A DNA stretch of 57,817 nucleotides from Bacteroidales bacterium (GTDB lineage Bacteria; Bacteroidota; Bacteroidia; Bacteroidales; UBA7960), in the NCBI GenBank assembly GCA_007134525.1, contig SLKR01000083.1, positions 1 to 57,817 of the forward strand. The letters run 5' to 3'. The first letter of the stretch is position 1; each line of letters starts with the position of its first letter. Shown piece by piece: positions 9,375-16,868 of the stretch. A model generated the notes under the pieces. It saw nothing but the letters and a program-made list of their open reading frames with translations, was not told where the DNA came from and ran no database searches. The translations under genes were made by a program, and so were the position numbers.

Positions 9375-9385
9375 AAACAAATCAG

Positions 9386-9901
9386 ATGTCATACGAAGTA
9401 AAGCTTAATGACCGCTTAGCACGTGTTGAGGTGCTGAACCAGGATGGTGATAAACTGCTGGTCTCAGTTGACGGAATTGAGTACGATCTCGATTTCGTTA
9501 AGATTGGAAAGGGCAGCTATTCAGTACTCCATAAAAACAGGTCGTATAACGTAGAGCTGATCCCAAGGAACGGGGTCAAAAAGTATCAGGTACATACCCT
9601 TAAGAACAGCTTTGAAGTGGAGATAATTGATTCAGAGGCAAAATACCTTGCCAGCCGCAAAAAGGAACATGAAGCCGATGACGAGGCAATAATCTGTTCC
9701 CCTATTCCAGGAAAGGTTGTAAGCCTTCTGGTAAGTGAAGGAGAAGTGGTTGAGGCGGGGCAAAGCCTGGTAATAATATCTGCCATGAAAATGGAGAGCG
9801 AGTTCAAGGCTCCCAAAAAAGGCAAGGTGATATCGGTAAAGGTAACTGAAGGGCAGACTGTCGAATCAAGGCAGGAGCTGGTACTGCTTGAATATTCCTG
9901 A
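9386..9901 (+). CDS. Biotin/lipoyl-attachment carrier protein (BCCP) of acyl-CoA carboxylase
   Basis: 171 residues. The C-terminal 75 residues are a biotinyl domain with the attachment sequence A-M-K-M-E-S and target lysine K135. The N-terminal roughly 90 residues form a small beta-rich region resembling the BT (carboxylase-carboxyltransferase bridging) segment found in larger propionyl-CoA carboxylase alpha chains. So the alpha chain appears split into biotin carboxylase and BT-BCCP polypeptides (inference). The start at ATG 9386 leaves 11 bp after accC; a longer frame beginning at 9332 would overlap accC and has no family support. It carries carboxybiotin between the flanking enzymes. Confidence 0.9.
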   Translation: MSYEVKLNDRLARVEVLNQDGDKLLVSVDGIEYDLDFVKIGKGSYSVLHKNRSYNVELIPRNGVKKYQVHTLKNSFEVEIIDSEAKYLASRKKEHEADDEAIICSPIPGKVVSLLVSEGEVVEAGQSLVIISAMKMESEFKAPKKGKVISVKVTEGQTVESRQELVLLEYS

Positions 9902-9929
9902 AAGATTTTAAAAAAAAGATCCAACAATA

Positions 9930-11471
9930 ATGGCAAAAACAAAAAACGACAAATACAGGGAACTTGACAGGCTCAACCAGGAGGCCGAGCTTGGAGGCGG
10001 GAAAGAAAGGATAGCCAAAATCCATGAATCCGGCAGGAAAACTGCACGCGAGCGCATTGCCGACCTGCTCGACCCGGATACTTTTGTTGAGATAGACAAG
10101 CTTGTGGTACACCGGAGCCACGATTTCGGGATGGAAAAACAAAGGATCCCGGGAGACGGAATGGTCACAGGGTACGGAAAAATAGACGGCAGGCTGGTGT
10201 ATGTATATGCCCAGGATTTTTCGGTTTTCGGGGGTTCATTAAGCCGGGCCAATGCCGACAAGATTGTTAAGGTTCAGGAACTCTCCCTGAAAATGGGAGC
10301 ACCGCTTATAGGGCTCAACGACAGTGGGGGTGCACGCATCCAGGAGGGAGTCGAAAGCCTTGCCGGCTATGCCGACATTTTCTTGCGCAACGTAAGGGCC
10401 TCAGGAGTGGTCCCCCAGATATCTGCAATTCTTGGTCCCTGTGCTGGGGGTGCGGTCTATTCTCCCGCACTGACAGACTTTATCTTCATGACAAAGCAGA
10501 CCAGCTATATGTTCGTTACCGGCCCGGATGTGATAAGGGCCGTTACCCACGAGGAGGTTACCAAGAACGAACTGGGAGGGGCGACCACACACAATAGTAA
10601 AAGCGGTGTTGCACATTTCCGTGCTGACGACGACAGCCAGGCAATGATGATGATACGTGAGCTTTTCGGGTTCCTGCCTTCAAACAATATGGAAGATCCT
10701 CCGGTTAAGCCATGCACAGATTCAGCCCACCGCAGCGACAACAAACTGAGTGATCTTGTACCCGACAACCCCAACAAGGCATATGATATAAAGGAGATAA
10801 TTGTGAGCGTGGCCGATGATCACAATTTCCTTGAAGTACAGCAGTTCTATGCACCTAACATTGTAATAGGGTTCGGCCGCCTGAACGGTAAACCGGTAGG
10901 CTTTGTAGCAAACCAGCCTGCTGCAATGGCAGGTGTGCTTGATATCGACGCCTCATTAAAAGCAGCACGTTTTGTAAGGTTCTGTGATGCATTCAATATA
11001 CCCCTGATAACATTTGCCGACGTACCGGGATTCCTCCCGGGGAGCGACCAGGAGTTCGGGGGTATAATAAAGCACGGGGCAAAGCTTATTTATGCATATG
11101 CGGAGGCTACTGTTCCTAAAATTACTGTTATTACAAGAAAAGCCTATGGTGGTGCATACTGTGTGATGTCGAGCAAGCATCTGGGGGGTGACATTAATTA
11201 TGCATACCCTACGGCGGAAATCGCTGTTATGGGCCCGGAAGGTGCCGTAAATATTCTATATCGCAATAAGCTGAATGAACAGCAGAGGCAAATGGCAATC
11301 GAAGATTACAGGACTAGGTTCTGCAACCCCTACAAGGCAGCAGGCCTGGGTTACATCGACGAGGTGATTCAGCCCGCCAATACCAGGCTTAAGCTGATAC
11401 AGGCCCTTGAAATGACCGAGAACAAAAGGGATATAACACCAGCCAAGAAGCACGGAAATTTACCGCTTTAA
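9930..11471 (+). CDS. Acyl-CoA carboxyltransferase, propionyl-CoA carboxylase beta / methylmalonyl-CoA decarboxylase alpha type
   Basis: A 513-residue crotonase-fold carboxyltransferase with N- and C-terminal halves, at the standard length for PccB/MmdA. Visible signatures include the N-terminal T-A-R-E-R-I region, D-F-S-V-F-G-G-S-L, the N-terminal oxyanion segment G-P-C-A-G-G-A-V-Y-S-P, and the C-terminal K-A-Y-G-G-A-Y-C-V-M and A-V-M-G-P-E-G-A-V motifs. It transfers carboxylate between carboxybiotin and propionyl-CoA, giving (S)-methylmalonyl-CoA. The neighbouring ATP-dependent biotin carboxylase favours a carboxylase. The membrane MmdB-type decarboxylase subunit is not in the window, but a Na+-pumping decarboxylase role cannot be excluded from this gene alone. 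Confidence 0.92.
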   Translation: MAKTKNDKYRELDRLNQEAELGGGKERIAKIHESGRKTARERIADLLDPDTFVEIDKLVVHRSHDFGMEKQRIPGDGMVTGYGKIDGRLVYVYAQDFSVFGGSLSRANADKIVKVQELSLKMGAPLIGLNDSGGARIQEGVESLAGYADIFLRNVRASGVVPQISAILGPCAGGAVYSPALTDFIFMTKQTSYMFVTGPDVIRAVTHEEVTKNELGGATTHNSKSGVAHFRADDDSQAMMMIRELFGFLPSNNMEDPPVKPCTDSAHRSDNKLSDLVPDNPNKAYDIKEIIVSVADDHNFLEVQQFYAPNIVIGFGRLNGKPVGFVANQPAAMAGVLDIDASLKAARFVRFCDAFNIPLITFADVPGFLPGSDQEFGGIIKHGAKLIYAYAEATVPKITVITRKAYGGAYCVMSSKHLGGDINYAYPTAEIAVMGPEGAVNILYRNKLNEQQRQMAIEDYRTRFCNPYKAAGLGYIDEVIQPANTRLKLIQALEMTENKRDITPAKKHGNLPL

Positions 11472-11488
11472 AAAAATTATTATATTTG
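11459..11488 (+). promoter_or_regulatory. Candidate promoter for tRNA-Val
   Basis: TATATTTG at 11481-11488 matches the Bacteroidota -7 consensus, with TTTA at 11459-11462 as a possible -33 box 18 bp upstream. Transcription would begin about 7 bp downstream, roughly 14 bp before the mature tRNA. The -33 box overlaps the end of the carboxyltransferase gene. Confidence 0.5.
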
Positions 11489-11508
11489 CCATCCCTGCGA
11501 AAACACAC

Positions 11509-11583
11509 GGGGCGTTAGCTCAGTTGGTTCAGAGCGCATGCTTGACAGGCATGAGGTCGCTGGTTCGATTCCAGCACGTCCCA
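11509..11583 (+). tRNA. tRNA-Val (anticodon GAC)
   Basis: A 75-nt cloverleaf. The 7-bp acceptor stem is GGGGCGT/ACGTCCC with one G-T pair. The D arm is GCTC/GAGC and the anticodon stem is CATGC/GCATG around the loop TTGACAG. The T arm is GCTGG/CCAGC with loop TTCGATT, and the discriminator base is A. CCA is not encoded. The anticodon GAC reads GTC and GTT valine codons. It stands alone between the carboxylase operon and its own terminator. Confidence 0.96.
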
Positions 11584-11590
11584 CAAAATA

Positions 11591-11628
11591 AAAGGCAGTT
11601 ACACAGATAAAAGTGTAGCTGCTTTTTT
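11591..11628 (+). terminator. Rho-independent terminator after tRNA-Val
   Basis: GCAGTTACAC (11595-11604) pairs with GTGTAGCTGC (11613-11622), 10 bp with one wobble, across an 8-nt loop and followed by six T residues. It begins 7 bp after the tRNA, a textbook intrinsic terminator. Confidence 0.92.
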
Positions 11629-11632
11629 ATTT

Positions 11633-12032
11633 GCATACAACCTCTGTTTTTCTCCTCCCTGATTAAAGCCACTTTTAACTCTTATTAAGCATACCAAATA
11701 CATATAGTAAATCTGTTAAGGGCACTACAGTTAAAGTGTAAACGGTAAGTTACTGTACTAATTTGGTTCAACAAATATTGTCCAGCGAATTAGGGGGTTA
11801 AGACACTATTTGTGGGGAGGTGTTTGCCAATGTCGACACTGGTAACCTGAGGTTAGATTTAATAAGTTTGTCCGTAGCGACCTTATTACCTATCTTTATA
11901 CTTATTACCAGTCAAGTTCCTTCTTCAGCAAATAAGGGGGGGGTATAAGCTCAGATCTTCGGTGTATTGTTTAAATGACCCGGTCCTTTCAGCATTTGAC
12001 TTACTAATTGTATTATTTAAAACCCACACAAC
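11633..12032. other. 400-bp gene-free region between tRNA-Val and hflK
   Basis: No ORF with coding character is seen on either strand. The region is A/T-rich. It contains a near-perfect 16-bp palindrome at 11827-11842 (halves CCAATGTC and GACACTGG, one mismatch pair) and, just after it, an 11-bp palindrome with halves AACCT and AGGTT. No integrase, no repeat of the tRNA 3' end and no IS ends were found, so there is no evidence of an integrated element. The hflK promoter presumably lies in its last 100 bp but is not clearly recognisable. Confidence 0.6.
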
Positions 12033-13016
12033 ATGAATGAACAGGAAATCATTTTCCGCCGCAATATGGAACGGCTGAGAAAAAACTTTAAAAAGATAAT
12101 AATAGGGGTAATTGTAATTATAGCAGCTCTTACCTCTGTAAAGACCATCGGGCCCGAAGAGGAAGGGGTGGTACTGTTTCTGGGCAAGTATAACCGCAGC
12201 ATGCCACCGGGGCTGACTTTTATTGTTCCTTTCGGCCTTGAAAAAATGTACAAAATACCGGTACAGAGACAGCTGAAGCAGGAGTTCGGCTTCAGGACAG
12301 TGGATGCTGGGGTACGCACATCCTATGCAAAAGACGCTTACCGTGATGAATCCCTTATGCTTACAGGCGACCTCAACCTCGGAGATGTTGAATGGGTGGT
12401 ACAATACCGCATTGTAAACTCATACAACTACCTTTTCAGGGTAAGGGAGGCCGAAGACGCCCTGCACGACATGTCTGAGGCTGCAATGAGAAAGATAGTA
12501 GGAGACAGGACCGTCAACGAGGTGCTCACTGTCGGAAGACAGGAGGTGGCATCCAGTGTAGAAGTGCTGCTGCAGAGAATGTGCAATGAGTATGAGAACG
12601 GTATCAGAATAGACCAGGTAGTATTGCAGGATGTCAACCCCCCGGATCCGGTCAAGCCCTCATTCAATGCAGTAAACGAAGCACAGCAGGAGAGGGAGAC
12701 ACTTATCAACCGTGCAGAATCTGAATACAACCGGGTAATACCACGTGCAAGGGGCGAAGCCCAGGAAACAATCCAGCTTGCAGAGGCCTATGCCCTGAAC
12801 CGGGTAAACAGGGCAGAAGGTGAGGCAGAAAGATTCAACTCAGTTTACACTCAATATATAAGGGCTCCCGAAGTTACTAAAAAACGCCTCTATCTTGAGA
12901 CCATGGAGCGCATTCTGCCAAACCTCGGAAACAAGGTCATTATCGATGAAGACGGCACAAATGTGCTTCCCCTTCTTAATATTGACGGAATCAGACAAAG
13001 CCTGCAGGCAGAATAA
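12033..13016 (+). CDS. hflK: SPFH/prohibitin-family protein, HflK-like
   Basis: 327 residues. A basic N-terminus of about 20 residues is followed by a single membrane helix (about 22-40), then an SPFH/Band-7 domain to about residue 230. A long helical region rich in E-A-Q, R-A-x-G-E-A and A-E-R repeats follows, typical of HflK coiled coil. Family knowledge: HflK and HflC form a large cage around the FtsH protease and modulate membrane-protein turnover. Pairing with an HflC-like gene 38 bp downstream supports this assignment over a generic prohibitin. No ftsH is in the window. Confidence 0.85.
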   Translation: MNEQEIIFRRNMERLRKNFKKIIIGVIVIIAALTSVKTIGPEEEGVVLFLGKYNRSMPPGLTFIVPFGLEKMYKIPVQRQLKQEFGFRTVDAGVRTSYAKDAYRDESLMLTGDLNLGDVEWVVQYRIVNSYNYLFRVREAEDALHDMSEAAMRKIVGDRTVNEVLTVGRQEVASSVEVLLQRMCNEYENGIRIDQVVLQDVNPPDPVKPSFNAVNEAQQERETLINRAESEYNRVIPRARGEAQETIQLAEAYALNRVNRAEGEAERFNSVYTQYIRAPEVTKKRLYLETMERILPNLGNKVIIDEDGTNVLPLLNIDGIRQSLQAE

Positions 13017-13054
13017 ACCAGCTATAAAAAAGAAAACATAAAATATCTTTCATT

Positions 13055-13993
13055 ATGAAGACCAAACATATAACACTGTTAATATCAGCCGTAGTAATTG
13101 TAATACTTGCCCTTAGCAGTGTATTCATCCTCGATGAAACACAGCAGGCGATAGTAACACAGTTCGGCAAACCCGTCGGAGGACCACGAACAGAACCCGG
13201 ACTGCAGTTCAAGACCCCCATTATACACAAGGTGCAATATTTTGATAAACGCTACCTGAAATGGGACGGTGACCCAAACCAGGTTCCGACACAGGACAAG
13301 AAGTTCATCCACGTTGATACCTATGCCCGCTGGCAGATCACAGACCCCCTGCAGTTCTTCATTCGCCTCAGGGATGAGCGGTCAGGACAGTCCCGCCTGG
13401 ATGACATACTCGACGGGGAGACACGCAATGCCGTAGCAAGCCATGAGCTTCTGGATCTGGTGCGGTCAACCAACCGCACGCCAGAGGTATATGAAGACTA
13501 CCTTGAGGATATAGAAGTGCTTGAAGACATTACAGTAGGAAGAGAGGAGATCGAAGCGATAGTACTCGAAAGGGCAAATGAACGTACCGCCGATCTTGGC
13601 ATAGTTATACTTGATTTTCGCTTCAAGCGTATGAACTATGTAACAGAGGTAAGGGAAAGGGTATACGACCGCATGATAAGTGAGCGCAACAGGATAGCAG
13701 ACCAGTTCCGGTCAGAGGGAGAGGGTGAAGCCAGAAAAATAGAGGGTGACAAGGAACGTGACCTTGCGCAGATACAGTCAGAGGCCATACGCGAGGCAGA
13801 GATAATTCGCGGAAGGGCCGATGCCAGGGCAACTGAAGTCTACGCCTCCGCTTATAACAGGAATAATGCATCAAGGGAACTCTACAGTTTTCTAAGATCG
13901 CTTGAAGCACTCGAGAAATCGCTTGATAGCAACACCAGCGTTATATTAACTACTGATAATGAGTTGTTCAGGCTTATGAAGGAGGTTTTTTAA
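13055..13993 (+). CDS. hflC: SPFH/prohibitin-family protein, HflC-like
   Basis: 312 residues with an N-terminal signal-anchor helix (about 6-25), directly followed by the HflC-like sequence D-E-T-Q-Q-A-I-V-T-Q-F-G-K-P and the SPFH domain. The G-L-x-F-K-x-P and K-Y-L-K-W-D-G-like region matches HflC. A long C-terminal charged coiled coil follows, with G-E-A-R-K-I-E-G-D-K-E-R and R-G-R-A-D-A-R-A-T-E segments. It partners HflK in the membrane cage around FtsH. The two genes form a simple operon. The next gene, a FtsX-like permease, has its own control region and is probably not part of it. Confidence 0.87.
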   Translation: MKTKHITLLISAVVIVILALSSVFILDETQQAIVTQFGKPVGGPRTEPGLQFKTPIIHKVQYFDKRYLKWDGDPNQVPTQDKKFIHVDTYARWQITDPLQFFIRLRDERSGQSRLDDILDGETRNAVASHELLDLVRSTNRTPEVYEDYLEDIEVLEDITVGREEIEAIVLERANERTADLGIVILDFRFKRMNYVTEVRERVYDRMISERNRIADQFRSEGEGEARKIEGDKERDLAQIQSEAIREAEIIRGRADARATEVYASAYNRNNASRELYSFLRSLEALEKSLDSNTSVILTTDNELFRLMKEVF

Positions 13994-14031
13994 CTGCTAA
14001 CTATACTCCTTTTACATTTGGTAATAGTAGC

Positions 14032-14047
14032 TGTCCGATACCGGGCA
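14032..14047. promoter_or_regulatory. Upstream palindromic activator site 1 (TGTCC-N6-GGGCA)
   Basis: An inverted repeat with half-sites TGTCC and GGGCA separated by 6 bp. The same architecture recurs exactly 21 bp downstream. Two sites two helical turns apart, just ahead of a sigma-54-like promoter, are what is expected for a bacterial enhancer-binding protein. The regulator is not identified. Confidence 0.55.
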
Positions 14048-14052
14048 CCAAA

Positions 14053-14068
14053 TGTCCTTTATAGGACA
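14053..14068. promoter_or_regulatory. Upstream palindromic activator site 2 (TGTCC-N6-GGACA)
   Basis: A perfect inverted repeat TGTCC/GGACA with a 6-bp spacer, the second copy of the motif at 14032-14047 and in the same register (21 bp apart). It lies 18 bp upstream of the candidate -24 element. Confidence 0.6.
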
Positions 14069-14085
14069 CTTATATTGTCAGGTCA

Positions 14086-14100
14086 TGGCCGGCATATCGC
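14086..14100 (+). promoter_or_regulatory. Candidate sigma-54 (-24/-12) promoter of the FtsX-like permease gene
   Basis: TGG at 14086-14088 and GC at 14099-14100 are separated by exactly 10 bp, giving the invariant GG-to-GC spacing of 12 bp required by RpoN. The flanking bases deviate from the strict consensus TGGCAC-N5-TTGC (here TGGCCG and ATCGC). The start point would be near 14112, leaving a leader of about 50-65 nt. Two tandem palindromes just upstream strengthen the call. Confidence 0.55.
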
Positions 14101-14176
14101 TGTATATTGCTGATAATCCGGCATAAGGGGATATGGCCTGAATTTTGATATGACCTGGGCATAAATGTATTCTCCT

Positions 14177-16537
14177 ATGAAGTTCTTCAATACTCTCAAA
14201 ATTGGCCTGCGAAACCTGTTGCGGGAACGATTCTATACTTTTTTGAATATCCTTGGATTTGCCTGTGGTATCACGGTGTTTGCCTTTGTAAGCATCTATG
14301 TGATCGACCAGTATCTTTACGATCGCGTCCACGAAGATGCGGATAGGATTTACCGCCTGGAAGCATACGCAGAGGCCGGGGACTGGGCACTTACCGGAAC
14401 CATGCAGGGGCCTTACCTGAAGGATAATTATCCGGAGGTGGAAGAAATGCTGCGTGTTAACTCATATATGTTCAGCCAGTCGGATGTAATGGTGGGTGAT
14501 GAACCCTTTCATATTCCTGATATCATAATTGCGGATACCACTTTTTTTGATTTTTTCAGGACGGAGTTTATCCGCGGGAACCCCCGGTTTGCACTCACAG
14601 ATAAGTACTCTTTGGTGATCACCCGCAGGCAGGCGGAAAATATGTTCGGCCACACCGATGTAGTAGGCCAGACAGTGAACATGATGGGGCAACTGCCACT
14701 GAAGATTACCGGGGTGATCGAAAACCCCACCCACACCCACCTGCCTTTTGAAGCGGTTGCACCGATAGTGCTTTGGGAGGATTTTAGCAATGATGAGGAT
14801 GTTCTGAATTCGTTCGGACAGTGGAACAATTTCACTTTCCTGCGACTTCAGCCCGGGGTCAACATCAAAGAACTGGAGGAAAAAATTAACGAGAGGTTCA
14901 AACAGCTTCTTTTTGATATGATAGGGGGTGAGATGCAGCTTGATTATTACCTGCGGCCCCTGACAGATATCTATTTTGCCAATGAGGTGACCTTCCAGCC
15001 GTCAGTGAACCTGGGCAACCGCCGTACAGTGAATGCATTTGCCCTTATTGCTGTATTTGTACTGGGCATTGCGGTTATCAACTTTGTGAACCTTTCAACT
15101 GCCCGTGCCTTTAACCGTTCCAAAGAAGTCGGGATTAAAAAACTGCTTGGAGGGACAAGGCCGCAACTGATTTTCCAGTTTCTGGCGGAATCGGTGCTGA
15201 CCACCGCAATTGCCGTATTGCTGTCACTGGCATTGCTGGAATTTTTGTTCCCTAGCTTCAGGGACCTTACCGGCACGAATCTGCACCTGATGGACCTTGG
15301 CCTGCCCCTGGCGGTTCTGGTCATCGTTCTGGGAGTATTGTTGGTTGGCTTTTTGTCGGGGATTTACCCTTCGTTCTACCTGACATCTTTTCAGCCTGCA
15401 GCCGTGCTCAAGGGGCAGAAAATTCCCGGGAAGGGGGGTTCCTTGTTCAGGAAGCTGCTGATCGTTTTCCAGTTTGGGGTTTCAGTGGCCCTGGTATCAG
15501 GCACCATAATTGTTTTCCAGCAGATTGCCCACATGAAAAACCAACCACTTGGATTTGAGGCTGGCAATGTGGTTTTCTTTGATTTCGACCCCTCTGACAG
15601 AAAGGAGGCTTTCAGGGAGGCTGCCAGGGAGCATCCCGATGTACTTGAGGTGAGCTTTTCCAATGCAGTACCGGGCGGGGTTCAGTGGCAGGATGGAGTT
15701 GAGGTTAACGGGGTCCGCAAACAGGTAAACTTTTTGCCGGTTCACGCCAATTTCCTTTCCATGCTGGGAATAGAGCCCATTGCAGGTCGTCATTTTGACC
15801 CCGATATTCGGTCAGAGCACCGGGAAGTGGCAATAATCAATGAATACGCTGTCAATTACCTGGAGCTGGAGGGAAGTTATGATGAAGTGATCGGAAAGGA
15901 GGTAAAAGACATTAAAATAGTAGGGATTGTGCCCGACTTTTATTTCAACTCTCCGCATCAGGCCCTGGGGCCGCTGGTAGTTTACTGGGATGAATTTACT
16001 TCATTCAAAGCCTCGGTGAAGATAAGCGGACACAATACCCCGGAAGTGATGAACCATCTTGAGGCCTTAAACAGGGAGTTTATGCCGCACCGTACTTTCA
16101 GGGCAGAGTTTTTGGACACCTTTTTTAACCGGCATTATGCTGATGATGAAAGATTTGGCACCATTGTGCTTCTATTTGCGGTGTTTGCCCTGTTGATAGC
16201 CTGCCTGGGCTTGTTTGGCCTGGCCTCTTATATGGTTGGTCAGCGTACCAGGGAGGTTTCCATCCGTAAGGTTATGGGGGCTGCCTCCTTACGGATTTAT
16301 GCATTACTGCTGAAAGATTTTCTGTTGTTGGTTGCCATTGGATTTATCCTGGCTGTACCGGTTGTATGGTTTTTTATGGGCAAATGGCTGGGTACTTTTC
16401 CATATGCGATCCAAATCAGCATCACCCCGTTTCTACTGGGGGGCTTGTTTGCCATGGTTATCACCATTCTTACTGTAAGTTACCATGCATTAAGGCTTTC
16501 TAAGACCAATCCCGCAGAAGCGCTGAAATACGAATAA
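14177..16537 (+). CDS. Orphan MacB/FtsX-like ABC transporter permease
   Basis: A 786-residue double-length permease. Each half has an N-terminal membrane helix, a MacB-type periplasmic core domain and three membrane helices. The first unit has a helix at about 20-40, periplasmic domain to about 280 and FtsX helices between about 285 and 405. The second has a helix at about 425-450, periplasmic domain to about 655 and helices to the end. Each half contains the R-S-K-E-V-G-I-K-K or R-T-R-E-V-S-I-R-K coupling sequence after the first FtsX helix. No ATPase partner is nearby. The start at 14177 is preferred because family proteins begin near M-K-F-F-x-x-L-K-I-G-x-R-N-L; an in-frame ATG lies at 14165. 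MacB relatives act as mechanotransmitters or exporters; the substrate is unknown. The upstream region suggests sigma-54 control. Confidence 0.87.
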   Translation: MKFFNTLKIGLRNLLRERFYTFLNILGFACGITVFAFVSIYVIDQYLYDRVHEDADRIYRLEAYAEAGDWALTGTMQGPYLKDNYPEVEEMLRVNSYMFSQSDVMVGDEPFHIPDIIIADTTFFDFFRTEFIRGNPRFALTDKYSLVITRRQAENMFGHTDVVGQTVNMMGQLPLKITGVIENPTHTHLPFEAVAPIVLWEDFSNDEDVLNSFGQWNNFTFLRLQPGVNIKELEEKINERFKQLLFDMIGGEMQLDYYLRPLTDIYFANEVTFQPSVNLGNRRTVNAFALIAVFVLGIAVINFVNLSTARAFNRSKEVGIKKLLGGTRPQLIFQFLAESVLTTAIAVLLSLALLEFLFPSFRDLTGTNLHLMDLGLPLAVLVIVLGVLLVGFLSGIYPSFYLTSFQPAAVLKGQKIPGKGGSLFRKLLIVFQFGVSVALVSGTIIVFQQIAHMKNQPLGFEAGNVVFFDFDPSDRKEAFREAAREHPDVLEVSFSNAVPGGVQWQDGVEVNGVRKQVNFLPVHANFLSMLGIEPIAGRHFDPDIRSEHREVAIINEYAVNYLELEGSYDEVIGKEVKDIKIVGIVPDFYFNSPHQALGPLVVYWDEFTSFKASVKISGHNTPEVMNHLEALNREFMPHRTFRAEFLDTFFNRHYADDERFGTIVLLFAVFALLIACLGLFGLASYMVGQRTREVSIRKVMGAASLRIYALLLKDFLLLVAIGFILAVPVVWFFMGKWLGTFPYAIQISITPFLLGGLFAMVITILTVSYHALRLSKTNPAEALKYE

Positions 16538-16594
16538 GAAGGAAAAAATTTGTATCTTTATTAGTCAGTACCAAATTAATTAAATCTCTATATC

Positions 16595-16852
16595 ATGAAA
16601 TTTGTAAAAGCATTGTTCGGACTTACCGCCGCAGCAGGGGTTGGTGCACTGGTAGGTGTTTTATTCGCACCAAAAAAAGGCTCTGAAACAAGGAAAGACC
16701 TGGCCAAAAAGCAGAAGGAGTATGAAAAGACACTGAAAAAAGAATACAATAAGTCAATTGACCAGGTGGCTGATGGTATCAAAAATGCAGACAAGAAAGT
16801 GTCTGAAGCCGCCGATAACCTTAAGGATCAGATCAGCGACAAGAAAATCTGA
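16595..16852 (+). CDS. YtxH domain-containing small protein
   Basis: 85 residues. An N-terminal glycine/alanine-rich hydrophobic helix (about 8-26, with G-V-G-A-L-V-G-V-L-F-A-P) is followed by the YtxH hallmark P-K-K-G-S-E-T-R-K-D-L and a highly charged, lysine-rich helical tail. Proteins of this family are membrane-anchored and often stress-associated; no enzymatic role is known. It lies 57 bp after the FtsX-like permease in the same direction and 16 bp from the convergent DUF5695 gene. Confidence 0.85.
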   Translation: MKFVKALFGLTAAAGVGALVGVLFAPKKGSETRKDLAKKQKEYEKTLKKEYNKSIDQVADGIKNADKKVSEAADNLKDQISDKKI

Positions 16853-16868
16853 TACCCCCGCGGTCATT

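Noticed and set aside
11509..11583. tRNA-Val as an integration site for a mobile element
   Set aside because: No integrase, no direct repeat of the tRNA 3' end and no foreign genes were found downstream; hflKC follows.
16588..16794. Minus-strand frame opposite YtxH
   Set aside because: Antisense shadow; the plus-strand protein has a recognisable YtxH pattern and proper start.
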